Both the position numbers and the translations under genes were made by a program. A stretch of DNA of 64,000 nt, taken from contig DASPVO010000004.1 of NCBI GenBank assembly GCA_035622335.1, positions 27,345 to 91,344 of the forward strand. Direction: 5' to 3'. Positions within the stretch are counted from its first letter, which is position 1. The number at the start of each line of letters is the position of its first letter. This DNA is from DATJAJ01 sp035622335. GTDB lineage: Archaea; Thermoproteota; Nitrososphaeria; Nitrososphaerales; Gagatemarchaeaceae. Under the pieces are notes generated by a model that was not told the origin of the DNA, did no database searches, and saw only the letters and a program-made list of their open reading frames with translations. Below are positions 22,874-30,623 of the stretch, piece after piece.

Positions 22874-23490
22874 GCCAGCGTAAGCGCCGCAGAGACGGCT
22901 CCCAATCCTGCTGCGATCTCATCGCCCGCACCGCTCACTATTACCACATCATCGTTTCGCGGGTGTAGCTCCTCCCTGAGCCTCTTCCAAATGGCGCCGG
23001 GGAAGTCCCTCTCGCAGTCCTTCGATCCGTTCGGGACTGTGAACTTGGAGTCTCTGAATACGTACGTGATCGCGCCCGAGGCTCCCACCCTCACCGCAGA
23101 ATCCCTCTGCTCGATTCCATGGTTGACACGCGCAGAAGCTCCCCTAACTCCAATCGCTGACTGGAACTTCCCCAACGCGAGCTGAGAGCCTTCCACGTCT
23201 ACAGTGGCGGTGACCCTGCTCGCCAATCTTCGGTATTCTGCTCTCCCCTTTCCAGTGAGCGAGCACCCAGCAGCGATCACCCTCACCAATCCCTCCTCCC
23301 TGAGTTTCTTCACCACTGTCCGGACTGAGCCGCCACCCAAGCCTGCTCGCTCAGCCAGCGCCTGTCTGCCTATCGTCCCGCTCTGTCCTATGATCATGAA
23401 GGCCAAGACGAAGTGCGCAGGAGAGAAGCTGGGAGATGGCCCCTGCTCGCGGGCGGCGGAGATGCGAATAAGACCGGCGGCTTCCGACAA
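22870..23490 (-). CDS. DUF4443-type winged-helix protein
   Basis: A 206-residue protein with an N-terminal winged helix-turn-helix ('LAERAGLGGGSVRTVVKKL' as HTH, residues about 45-75) and a C-terminal domain resembling archaeal DUF4443. It is probably a transcription regulator with a ligand-sensing domain rich in small residues near its end ('VVIVSGAGDEIAAGLGAVSA'). Target genes are unknown; the divergent ECF S-component gene is the nearest candidate. Confidence 0.78.
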   Translation of the reverse strand: MSEAAGLIRISAAREQGPSPSFSPAHFVLAFMIIGQSGTIGRQALAERAGLGGGSVRTVVKKLREEGLVRVIAAGCSLTGKGRAEYRRLASRVTATVDVEGSQLALGKFQSAIGVRGASARVNHGIEQRDSAVRVGASGAITYVFRDSKFTVPNGSKDCERDFPGAIWKRLREELHPRNDDVVIVSGAGDEIAAGLGAVSAALTLA

Positions 23491-23550
23491 CGGCTCGGGA
23501 AACGGAGTCGTCGTATAACTGAGTTCCGCATGCAGGGAACACGCAGGAGG

Positions 23551-23560
23551 CTTTTATACT
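23551..23560 (+). promoter_or_regulatory. TATA box for the ECF S-component gene
   Basis: CTTTTATACT is centred about 25 nt before GTG 23581, implying a leaderless message and ruling against the upstream in-frame ATG at 23530. Confidence 0.6.
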
Positions 23561-23580
23561 GGATGGTTTATCCAGCCTGC

Positions 23581-24129
23581 GTGAAAGGGACGAAGTCTCT
23601 GTCGCTCATCATCAGCTTCACGGCCATCATAGTCGGCTCAGACTTCGCTCTGGCGGGAGCCCTCGATGTCAAGCTCATGGATTCAATGGTCTTTCTGGCA
23701 GCGTTTCTCTTTGGCTTCAGGGCAGGCGCGGCCATCGGGATCCTCTCAGAGGCAATTTGGAGCTTCGTGAGTCCGTGGGGCGTCGCGGGTGCAATCGCGC
23801 CTTTTCTCATTGCGGGAGAGCTTCTCTTCGCCGCCGCGGGCTGGGCCGCCTCGAGAGTCTGGGGTACGGAGGTCAGACAAGGATCGGTCAAGGCTCTCTT
23901 CATAGGCGCGACGATGTGCATCTGCGCCTTCTTCTGGGACTTCGAGACCAACGCCGCCACGGCTCTTCTCGGTTACTGGCCTCACCTGACGGTGAGCGAG
24001 CTGGTGCTGACAGAGGTCGCTGGGGCGATGTTCTTTCTGTCGCACGACGTTTCAGACTTCCTTCTCGGTCTGTTCTTCATACCCGCCGCGATCCCTTTGG
24101 TCATCAAAGCCTACAGATGGAGAGCTTAG
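23581..24129 (+). CDS. ECF-type transporter S component-like membrane protein
   Basis: A 182-residue membrane protein with about five to six helices, resembling substrate-binding S components of energy-coupling-factor transporters: 'FALAGALDVKLMDSMVFLAA', 'FLFGFRAGAAIGILSEAIW' and a conserved 'WPHLTVSEL'. The start is GTG 23581, from TATA spacing. It overlaps the downstream DUF4430 gene by 13 bases, so both are likely made together. DUF4430 proteins resemble the C-terminal part of transcobalamin, so cobalamin or a related cofactor is a reasonable guess. No ECF ATPase or T subunit is in the window. Confidence 0.8.
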   Translation: MKGTKSLSLIISFTAIIVGSDFALAGALDVKLMDSMVFLAAFLFGFRAGAAIGILSEAIWSFVSPWGVAGAIAPFLIAGELLFAAAGWAASRVWGTEVRQGSVKALFIGATMCICAFFWDFETNAATALLGYWPHLTVSELVLTEVAGAMFFLSHDVSDFLLGLFFIPAAIPLVIKAYRWRA

Positions 24130-24815
24130 ATTTGGTCTCTCGAGGAAATTTCATTGGGATAGCCGCTGTCCTCGTCGCACTGCTTCTAGTCGTCTCCATC
24201 CTAGCGGGCTTCTATTACATCAAGGCAGGGGAGGAGGAGACCGATAGCTCGGACTACGCGAGCGAACTCAGCACCGCTCTTGCTTCGAACACCGTCGCCG
24301 CGGGCGGCTTGGCTGCTTCGCTGAGTCAAGAAAATTCGACGCTCGTGTTGCTGGGGGAGACAGTCTCCGGACTCAATACGAGCTCTTCGGCTTACAAGAA
24401 CGCGAGCGCACAGCTTCCAGTTCTCTGGAAGGACTACCTGTCGCTGGCAAAGGAGGAAAAGAGCGTAGTCGAAACGTACTCTGTTCGCATGCTGCTCGTG
24501 TATGGCAACGGCACAAAGGCATGGTACAACGACACTGTCGTGCAGCCGGGTTGGAACCTCTATGTGTCAACTCTGGTTCTTCTAGGCGGTCGAGTCAACT
24601 CTACCTGGTACCCCGCCTACTCGGAACACTACGTCACAGGGCTCAACGGAGTTCAGGGGAACTCTACAGCTTCATGGTTCCTATGGCAGTTCTCGACAGG
24701 AGCCTGGCAGTTGGCGGAAAGCGGGGCCGATGGGATTCAGGCTGTCAATGGGACCGTCTACGCATGGACACTGTGTGGTTACAACCAGAACTACACCCCG
24801 ACGTGCAGTCTGTAG
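24117..24815 (+). CDS. Surface protein with N-terminal anchor and DUF4430 domain
   Basis: A 232-residue protein from ATG 24117. It has one strong N-terminal membrane segment (about residues 12-32, 'AAVLVALLLVVSILAGFYYI'), a helical linker, and a C-terminal DUF4430 domain from about residue 120 ('MLLVYGNGTKAWYNDTVVQP', 'HYVTGLNGVQGN', 'GADGIQAVNGTVYAW'). Many N-x-S/T sequons and two C-terminal Cys fit an extracellular glycoprotein. Paired with the S component, it probably delivers ligand at the cell surface. Confidence 0.82.
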   Translation: MESLDLVSRGNFIGIAAVLVALLLVVSILAGFYYIKAGEEETDSSDYASELSTALASNTVAAGGLAASLSQENSTLVLLGETVSGLNTSSSAYKNASAQLPVLWKDYLSLAKEEKSVVETYSVRMLLVYGNGTKAWYNDTVVQPGWNLYVSTLVLLGGRVNSTWYPAYSEHYVTGLNGVQGNSTASWFLWQFSTGAWQLAESGADGIQAVNGTVYAWTLCGYNQNYTPTCSL

Positions 24816-24863
24816 ATAGCGCTAGTCGCGTCGCGCCTAATACAATCCCTCAGCCGCGACCGT

Positions 24864-24906
24864 GACTCAGCAGAGGATGGCGGGCTTCGGCCCGTTGAAG
24901 CGAGTC
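24864..24906 (+). other. Hairpin with UUCG tetraloop in intergenic region
   Basis: CGGGC-TTCG-GCCCG (24881-24894) forms a stable UUCG-capped stem inside an outer GACTC/GAGTC pairing (24864-24868 with 24902-24906). It lies between the DUF4430 gene and the dioxygenase gene, at least 150 nt before the latter's promoter. It could be a terminator-like structure for the upstream unit or part of a small RNA; no T-run follows. Confidence 0.45.
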
Positions 24907-25041
24907 GCTTTAGGGCCGTTTATCGCGATATGTCGAGACCTTCGGTACATAGTGTCGTAGTCTTCAGTGATGGACTTGAAGGGCGAAATCAATGAAACAT
25001 GACCCAAGACTCAAAGAAGCAAACGCGAACTTCGACAAGTG

Positions 25042-25048
25042 TTTAAAT
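25042..25048 (+). promoter_or_regulatory. TATA box for the indoleamine dioxygenase gene
   Basis: TTTAAAT sits 25-30 nt before TTG 25072. This places the true start at 25072, since GTG 25039 would lie upstream of the box. Confidence 0.6.
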
Positions 25049-25071
25049 CGCGCGTGCGCGACAAGGGCCAG

Positions 25072-26238
25072 TTGAAACAGTCAGTATCGACTCTAGACTT
25101 CGAGTCCTATGACATAGGCAGCACCCACGGCTTCTTGCCGGAAGAAGAGCCGACGAGCACATTCGGGGACTCGGCCAGCGCCAATCTCAAGTCTCTGGAA
25201 GAGTTGGGCAAAGAGATACCAGAGTTGCTCGAAGAGCACAAGCTTAGGCGTACGGTCGACAAGATGAAGCTGATCCCATCGGGAGCGTTCGAGATGCTTT
25301 CGAGGGGTGAAGTCGTGATGGCGACGAGAATCTACGCCTTCCTCGCGAGCGCGTATGTTCATCAGTTGGAGGAACCGCCCGTGAGAAAGCTGCCGCGCGC
25401 TCTGGCTGTCCCTTTCAGTGGCCTGAGCAAGCGAATAGGAAGAAACTTTCCGATCCTATCTTACGACCTCTACGCACTCAACAACTGGCGAAGACTGGAC
25501 AAGAACGGTCCGATCGCGCTCGAGAACATGGACACCATCCAGAAATTTGTGACGCTGAAGGATGAGCCCTGGTTCGTGCTGGTGCACGTGGAAATGGAGG
25601 CCGAAGCCGCCCCGGCAATCACTTCAATCGGGAGACTGCAGCAAGCGGTCCTGAGGGACGACCAAGAGTCTGCTAGGTTTGCGCTCGAGACGATAGCAGA
25701 ATCAATCAAGAGGACGATCAAGACCCTGAATAGGATGCCCGAGGGCAACGACCCAAACCTGTACGCCTTCACCTTCCGGCCTTACATCGGCATGTTCGAG
25801 AAGGTGACCTACGAGGGCGTCGAGAACCTGGGCAAGTCTCCAACCTTCAGGGGAGAGACCGGCGCCCAAAGTTCCATAATCCCTTCTCTGGACCTCGCTC
25901 TTGGGATACGCCACCAGAAGACCGGACTAACAGACTATGTGGCGGAGATGACGAACTACATGCCTGGTGCCCATCGAGAGTTCATAGAAGAGGTGAGGAA
26001 GAACGAGACCGCTCGCCCCGTCCGGGAATACATCAGGGACGAGGGGAAGCCGAGCACCGTCAAGAGGTACAACGAGTGCATCGAAACGATAATTGAGTTC
26101 AGGCAGAAGCACCTCGAATTCGCAGTGAACTACATCTTCACGAAGGTGAAGGACAGTCACGGAACGGGAGGCACACCCTTCATGAAGTGGCTCGCTCAGC
26201 TAAGAGACGAGACGAAAGAGCAAATACTTCCTACCTGA
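25072..26238 (+). CDS. Indoleamine 2,3-dioxygenase family heme protein
   Basis: A 388-residue protein matching the IDO family over its full length. IDO oxidises L-tryptophan or other indoles to N-formyl products using heme. Blocks include 'LPRALAVPFSGLSKRIG', 'PILSYDLYALNNWRRLD', 'TFRPYIGMFEKVTYEG' (Arg of the substrate carboxylate site), 'FRGETGAQSSIIPSLDLALG', 'MTNYMPGAHREFI' and 'DSHGTGGTPFMKWLAQLRDE'. The proximal heme ligand is the His in 'FRQKHLEFAVNYI', about residue 347. It is rare in archaea. Pathway role is uncertain: kynurenine synthesis or another indole oxidation. Confidence 0.93.
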   Translation: MKQSVSTLDFESYDIGSTHGFLPEEEPTSTFGDSASANLKSLEELGKEIPELLEEHKLRRTVDKMKLIPSGAFEMLSRGEVVMATRIYAFLASAYVHQLEEPPVRKLPRALAVPFSGLSKRIGRNFPILSYDLYALNNWRRLDKNGPIALENMDTIQKFVTLKDEPWFVLVHVEMEAEAAPAITSIGRLQQAVLRDDQESARFALETIAESIKRTIKTLNRMPEGNDPNLYAFTFRPYIGMFEKVTYEGVENLGKSPTFRGETGAQSSIIPSLDLALGIRHQKTGLTDYVAEMTNYMPGAHREFIEEVRKNETARPVREYIRDEGKPSTVKRYNECIETIIEFRQKHLEFAVNYIFTKVKDSHGTGGTPFMKWLAQLRDETKEQILPT

Positions 26239-26255
26239 GATCCGAGGACGGGGAA

Positions 26256-26666
26256 TTGGACACCGAGGCCGAACGCTTCAAGGCTGCGGTCGTCGCTTCG
26301 ATACTCGACTCAAAGACGGAAGATGCGATAGAGATGCTGTCCCGCCACTACCGCGTGAAGAAGCCGAGGCTGGGCGTTGGCGTCTTCGAAGGCAGGACGA
26401 AGGGTGTGGGAGCGGTCTACTCTGTGCAGCGGCGCGAGATAAGAGCCGCCAACAGGGAGTTCTACTACAACCCCTTTGTGATCATCCACGAGTTCTATCA
26501 TCACCTGAGGTCTTCAAGCGGGAAGCACAGAGGGACAGAGAAGGACGCCGACAGGTTCGCGATCGACTTCATAGAGGCTTACAAAAGGGTGGCTCGAGGT
26601 TACTTGGCGGGAGAAGCTGGTCACAGGCCCACTGCGGACCACACGTCATCGTCGTTGTCTAGCTGA
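26256..26666 (+). CDS. Small HExxH zinc-metallopeptidase-like protein
   Basis: A protein of about 136 residues (TTG 26256 start) with a zincin motif 'IIHEFYHHLRSS' and, 20 residues on, 'GTEKDADRFAIDF', whose Glu or Asp would be the third metal ligand. It lacks a signal peptide. The ATG at 26187 gives a longer frame that overlaps the dioxygenase gene by 52 bases and seems less likely. A related-looking HELFH protein lies at 40478-40969. Substrate unknown. Confidence 0.7.
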   Translation: MDTEAERFKAAVVASILDSKTEDAIEMLSRHYRVKKPRLGVGVFEGRTKGVGAVYSVQRREIRAANREFYYNPFVIIHEFYHHLRSSSGKHRGTEKDADRFAIDFIEAYKRVARGYLAGEAGHRPTADHTSSSLSS

Positions 26667-26779
26667 GTGTAGCCGCACCGGTCGCACTTGCTCCCCACTA
26701 TGGTGACGGTTCTCTCCCCTGAACCGACCTTTCGCTCGTACTTCACCATCATCCCCGCGTGGCACTTGTCGCAAATCAA
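26621..26779 (-). CDS. Small zinc-ribbon protein (52 aa)
   Basis: A 52-residue ORF from TTG 26779 to TGA 26621-26623. It holds two CxxC knuckles, CDKC near residue 3 and CDRC near residue 32, in a zinc-ribbon layout with an acidic tail (DNDDDVW). It overlaps the 3' end of the convergent metallopeptidase gene by 46 bases. Function unknown; one of several small zinc proteins in the window. Confidence 0.6.
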   Translation of the reverse strand: MICDKCHAGMMVKYERKVGSGERTVTIVGSKCDRCGYTQLDNDDDVWSAVGL

Positions 26780-26852
26780 CTACAACGACTCCCGCCTACC
26801 GTTCCCCGGACTCTGAGAAAGCTTTTCAGATTGCAGAACACCCTGTGACAAG

Positions 26853-27311
26853 ATGGAGTTCGGAAGGAGGATAGTCAACTCCTCGAGCGTGCCGTCAGAG
26901 AGGTGCGTCTTCTGCAAGATAGTCCAGGGAAAAGAGCCCGGGAACGTGGTCTTCGAGGACGACAGCTACATCGCGTTTCTTGACATAGCTCCTTTCTCCA
27001 GAGGTCACACTCTGGTCTGTCCAAAGAAGCACGGCGAGACGATCTGGGAGATGGACGAGTCTGAGATAGGCGGACTCTTCAGCACGGCAGCGAGAATCTC
27101 GAAGGCGGTTGTCGCAGCGGTGGAAGCCGACGGCTTCAGGTTCGTGCAGAACAACGGGGAGGCTGCAAATCAGGTCGTTTCGCACGTCCACGTTCACGTC
27201 ATTCCTGTGAAGATGGCCGACAAGGGGAGGTTCACAGGCCGTAAGTCCTTTACTCAAGAGGAGCTTCGTGAGACCGCCGAGACGATAAAGGACGCCCTCC
27301 GCGGGAGCTGA
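26853..27311 (+). CDS. HIT-family nucleotide hydrolase/transferase
   Basis: A 152-residue histidine-triad protein. The triad is 'SHVHVHVIPVKM' (HxHxHxx). An N-terminal 'CVFCKIVQGKEPGNVVFEDD' is typical of Hint-type HIT proteins, which hydrolyse AMP-amino or AMP-lysine phosphoramidates. ATG 26853 is the start; the family usually starts only a few residues before the CxFC motif, so an internal start is possible. Confidence 0.93.
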   Translation: MEFGRRIVNSSSVPSERCVFCKIVQGKEPGNVVFEDDSYIAFLDIAPFSRGHTLVCPKKHGETIWEMDESEIGGLFSTAARISKAVVAAVEADGFRFVQNNGEAANQVVSHVHVHVIPVKMADKGRFTGRKSFTQEELRETAETIKDALRGS

Positions 27312-27328
27312 ATCTTCTGGATCCCGGA

Positions 27329-27979
27329 CTACGCTGAAAGGTCCTCGCTTTCGCGCTCTGTCTGGACGCCCGCGGGGATGGCGGGGAAGTCCTCTCTCAT
27401 CCTTTCTTCAGCCACTTCGGAAGCTTCCTCGAGCACGCGGACCGCCTCCTCGTTGGCTGCTTCAAAATTCATCGAAATCCCTCCCGTGGTGCCTGCGTCA
27501 ACGAGTATGCTGCTGAGGAGTCCGGATATCTCTCCGATCTCTCTGTCAGCTTCAGGAAGCGCGAACGATAGGCTGTCCTTCATCGACCTTATCACCGTGA
27601 CTGCTGGCGCGAGAGTGCTCGCGATTTCTCCCAAGTCTGTAATCGTTCCGAGCCTGAGGGAGATCTGTTCCATTGCCAATTGTGCTTGCGTGACCATCTT
27701 GCCCATCTTTCGGATCTCCGAGAGTTCGTTGGCGTAGACCATCGCGTGCTCGTTGTCATGCTTAGCCAGTGACGACACGACGTGCCTGAATATGGTCTCG
27801 TCCCTCTGCTTGATTCTCTGGACAGAGTTGTCGAGTTGAGAAATCAGAAGCTTGATCTGTCTGTTAGCGGCTTCAATCTGTACCTTCAGCGGAGTGGTCT
27901 GGCCCGTGCCCACGCGGAGCCTGTTGATTATTCCGCCGCCGCCCTGGTCCTTCTTTTCCCACTTTTCGGAGAAAGGCAT
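27329..27979 (-). CDS. cdvB: ESCRT-III homologue CdvB (archaeal cell division)
   Basis: A 216-residue Snf7/ESCRT-III-like protein. It is mostly helical with a basic N-terminal region ('PLKVQIEAANRQIKLLISQL'), a long alpha1-alpha2 hairpin and a C-terminal acidic segment containing 'EDFPAIPAG', which looks like a MIM2-type MIT-interacting motif. CdvB polymerises at the midcell membrane and is remodelled by the CdvC/Vps4 ATPase. No cdvA or cdvC neighbours are present. A stand-alone MIT-like protein is encoded at 45989-46270. Confidence 0.88.
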   Translation of the reverse strand: MPFSEKWEKKDQGGGGIINRLRVGTGQTTPLKVQIEAANRQIKLLISQLDNSVQRIKQRDETIFRHVVSSLAKHDNEHAMVYANELSEIRKMGKMVTQAQLAMEQISLRLGTITDLGEIASTLAPAVTVIRSMKDSLSFALPEADREIGEISGLLSSILVDAGTTGGISMNFEAANEEAVRVLEEASEVAEERMREDFPAIPAGVQTERESEDLSA

Positions 27980-28262
27980 CGGTATCCCTTTGGTCTGTCG
28001 CGGGCGCTATATCCCGCGGGCTAAAATCTGGATGCCAGTTTGAATAAAATAAGTTGACGCCCAAATCTAGTCCCATATTTCCGGTTGATGCACCGCGAAG
28101 ATCGTAATCTAGATTCCATTTGCTCGATGGATTCGGCCATTCTCTTTCACGGATGTCAAAGACAGGTTGGTGAGACAAACTCTCGGCTCTCAGAATCAGC
28201 AGGCTTAAAGCAAGATTGCGATACTGGCGAATTGCTTGGCAAGGGACAGAAGAGACGACGAG

Positions 28263-28421
28263 ATGAAATGTCCAAAGTGCGGGAGATTCGACTTGCACAC
28301 GACCTCGAGCGGGGTCGGATGCAAGACGTGCGGATACGAGCTGACTCCTGGCGAGGTAGACAAGTACAGACTATTCAAGCTCCTGAAGGAAGAAGGAAAA
28401 GGGGGCCAGCCAAGGCTTTAA
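28263..28421 (+). CDS. Small zinc-ribbon protein (52 aa)
   Basis: A 52-residue protein starting at ATG 28263: CPKC near the N-terminus, then CKTC about 16 residues later, followed by a charged helix ('GEVDKYRLFKLLKEEGKGG'). It fits a one-ribbon nucleic-acid or protein-binding module. A longer in-frame start exists at 28236. The upstream 283-nt gap contains a TTAAAG run near 28203 that may be its promoter. Confidence 0.7.
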   Translation: MKCPKCGRFDLHTTSSGVGCKTCGYELTPGEVDKYRLFKLLKEEGKGGQPRL

Positions 28422-28447
28422 CGCCGTCTTCACGCGTCGCTGGGGTC

Positions 28448-28660
28448 GTGTCTCTCCGTGTTAGTCCTGTATCTAGAATCGCAGCGATTCTCATAGTGAT
28501 ACTTGGGCTGTTCACTCTGACCGTAAGCTACCCGGGTGGAGAAGTGATCGGGGAGATAATGGGAGTCGCGTTCGTGGTCCTAGGCTTGGTCCTTTATGGC
28601 ATGCTGTACAAGGTCAGATCCTGGGTCGAACGAGAGCTGGACGGCCGAGAGGGCGCCTAG
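28448..28660 (+). CDS. Small two-helix membrane protein
   Basis: A 70-residue protein from GTG 28448 with two hydrophobic helices ('IAAILIVILGLFTLTV' and 'IMGVAFVVLGLVLYGMLY') and a charged C-terminus. A TTTAA box about 30 nt upstream supports this start. It is next to a zinc-ribbon gene. No family recognised. It overlaps the next minus-strand gene by four bases. Confidence 0.6.
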   Translation: MSLRVSPVSRIAAILIVILGLFTLTVSYPGGEVIGEIMGVAFVVLGLVLYGMLYKVRSWVERELDGREGA

Positions 28661-29103
28661 AGCGCAACTCGAGGCACCTTCATCTCCAACTCCGCAACAC
28701 CTGCCTCGCCAGCTGGACCCATTCTCGTCACCCATATCTCGCAGTTCCTCCTGACCCGCATCTCCAGCGCTGAGAGTCTGCCCCGGGGGACCAACAGGAC
28801 CCTTCTCAGGGACCTTACGTGGTCCAAAGAAGATTGGAACGACACGTGAAGGAATTCCTTCTGTTCTATCCTCTTGGTCTGCGGGTGTGTCTCGCACTCC
28901 ACGAGGACAAACTCGCTGCCTTCATCCGTCTCTCGCACTCCAAACAAGTCTGGTCTGTACCTAGACCATCCGATCGAGGAGACTGGGGAGTAGCTTGGTT
29001 CGAACGTGACTTCATACCCCTCGCCGGATAGGCTTCTGTATGCCAGTGTCTTCATCGCAAGATGAAGAGAGGACTCTGCCATGGTCAGCCATGCATCATG
29101 CAC
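28657..29103 (-). CDS. Hypothetical protein with PD-(D/E)XK-like nuclease core
   Basis: A 148-residue protein. 'YRPDLFGVRETDEGSEFVLV' followed by 'ECETH' gives the order Asp...Glu-x-Glu expected of a restriction-endonuclease-like active site, embedded in beta-strands with a following helix. It may be a small archaeal nuclease or a structural relative. ATG 29082 ('MAESSLHLAMKTLAYRSL') is an alternative start. No methyltransferase or partner lies nearby, so it is not an obvious restriction system. Confidence 0.6.
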   Translation of the reverse strand: MHDAWLTMAESSLHLAMKTLAYRSLSGEGYEVTFEPSYSPVSSIGWSRYRPDLFGVRETDEGSEFVLVECETHPQTKRIEQKEFLHVSFQSSLDHVRSLRRVLLVPRGRLSALEMRVRRNCEIWVTRMGPAGEAGVAELEMKVPRVAL

Positions 29104-29151
29104 GCATTTCTCAATTGACGTGACGATTTGTTGACAGTAGGTTGAACGCTG

Positions 29152-29688
29152 TTACTGTGGGCCTCGGGGAACGTCGCTCGGCTGGAATCTCTTCTTCAAA
29201 TTCCTCTCCCAGAGTCTTGCTGCCACGAAGCCTCCGAGCGTCCCGCTGATGACTCCTACAATCACTATGGGGAGATATATGTCGACGAGGGGCGCCGACG
29301 TCCCGAAACCGAGCACGATGAATCCGTAAGTCGCAACCACGCCAGTGAGAAGGGTGCTCAAGGTCAGCGACACGATTAGTCTCTTCGTCCTCACCTTCCC
29401 TTCCGACACAACACCGAGAAGAGTGCAGAAGACGTCTATTGAAACTCCGTACAGAACTGCAGCGAGTAGAGCGAAAGCCCCGTATCCAAGCTGAAACGGT
29501 GTCTCGATCAGTCCGTTGATGAGAGCCGTGTAGGTCGCTCCTCCTTTGCCCAGTAGGATGAAACTCAGTGAAAGAATGATAGCCTCGAAGACGATTAGGG
29601 AATCGCCGATTTCGAACGGGATAGGGCCATAGACTACGCCGATGACGACGCCGAATAGAGTAGCCGTGATCAGCTTTCTTCTGTCCAA
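29152..29688 (-). CDS. ECF S component-like membrane protein
   Basis: A 178-residue membrane protein with five to six helices, including 'GVVYGPIPFEIGDSLIVFEA' and 'SGTLGGFVAARLWERNLKKR'. Its helix layout resembles S components of ECF transporters. It is divergent from a BtuF-like gene with about 100 bases between starts, which supports a cofactor-uptake role; the substrate is unknown. Confidence 0.65.
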   Translation of the reverse strand: MDRRKLITATLFGVVIGVVYGPIPFEIGDSLIVFEAIILSLSFILLGKGGATYTALINGLIETPFQLGYGAFALLAAVLYGVSIDVFCTLLGVVSEGKVRTKRLIVSLTLSTLLTGVVATYGFIVLGFGTSAPLVDIYLPIVIVGVISGTLGGFVAARLWERNLKKRFQPSDVPRGPQ

Positions 29689-29786
29689 GGCTGCGGGGCG
29701 GCCTTGAATGGAGGTCTATTTAACGTTAGATAAAGGACGACCTATTGCGGATAGCGAGAAATACCTAGAAGCGGCTCGGTCTATGT

Positions 29787-30623
29787 TTGGTCAAGCTCTA
29801 CAACGAGATTCTCGGGAAGGAAGTCGACCTGCCGGAGAGGCCGAGAAGAATCGTCAGCTTCAGTCCGGCTCTAACTGAAGGTGTGTACGCGATTGGTCGG
29901 GGCGAAAGCTTGGTCGGAGTGAGTGCATTCTGCTCGAGACCAATTCAGGTGAGGGAAAAGAGGCGAGTGGGAAGCTACAACACAGTGAGCTACGATTTGC
30001 TCGACGAGCTGAGACCTGACCTTATACTCGCGGTCACCGGATATCAAAGGGACTTCTCATTGAGGTTGTCGGAGAGGTATCCAGTCTACCCTCTAGAGCT
30101 TCCCGTCTCTGTCGCTGGCATAGTCGATGCGGTGGTCAAGCTTGGGCTGATAACGAATGCGGCCGACGACGCGAGAAGGGTGGCTGCAGACCTTCTGGCC
30201 AGACTCTCGTTGATAAAGAAACGAGCAGAGGGTCCCAAGGTCTACGTCGAGATCGACCTAGGAGGTCCGGTTTCGTTCGGGTCTCACAGCTACATCACAG
30301 ACGCCCTGCACCTTCTCGGTACGACAACCGTCTACGACGAAGTCCGTGCGGAGTGGTTGACACCGGATTTTGATGCGGTGACTAGGGCCGACCCTGAGGT
30401 CATGATTTTTGAGGCCAAAATGTTCTCCCACTTCTCTCTCGACGACCTGAGGGCTCATTTGAAAGAAAGGAGGTGGAACGAACTGAGTTGCGTCAAGGGC
30501 GGACGCTGCTACCTGACACCCGGGCCGCTAGATTTCCTCGCACACCACGGCCCGAGCTTCGTAGTCGAGGTAATGCCCTGGCTTCAGGAGAGGCTGTCTA
30601 CTTCGATTTCAGTTCAGAAATGA
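29787..30623 (+). CDS. BtuF-like cobalamin/siderophore-binding domain protein without signal peptide
   Basis: A 278-residue periplasmic-binding-protein type III (BtuF/FhuD) fold: 'RPRRIVSFSPALTEGVYAIG', 'YDLLDELRPDLILAVTGYQR' and 'DALHLLGTTTVYDE'. It begins directly with the domain from TTG 29787; there is no signal peptide, lipobox or membrane anchor, so it is predicted cytoplasmic. Such forms occur in archaea and may bind corrinoids inside the cell. It is divergent from an ECF S-like gene and overlaps the convergent hydrolase gene by 26 bases. Confidence 0.82.
   Translation: MVKLYNEILGKEVDLPERPRRIVSFSPALTEGVYAIGRGESLVGVSAFCSRPIQVREKRRVGSYNTVSYDLLDELRPDLILAVTGYQRDFSLRLSERYPVYPLELPVSVAGIVDAVVKLGLITNAADDARRVAADLLARLSLIKKRAEGPKVYVEIDLGGPVSFGSHSYITDALHLLGTTTVYDEVRAEWLTPDFDAVTRADPEVMIFEAKMFSHFSLDDLRAHLKERRWNELSCVKGGRCYLTPGPLDFLAHHGPSFVVEVMPWLQERLSTSISVQK

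Noticed and set aside
24955..25030. C/D-box small RNA near the GTGATGG box
   Set aside because: A C-box-like sequence is present, but no matching D box (CTGA) or C'/D' pair lies at a suitable distance.
27980..28262. A tRNA or small RNA in the 283-nt gap before the zinc-ribbon gene
   Set aside because: No cloverleaf, T-loop or strong hairpin could be drawn; only AT-rich promoter-like segments are visible.
28657..29103. Restriction-modification system
   Set aside because: A nuclease-like fold is plausible but no DNA methyltransferase or specificity gene is nearby.
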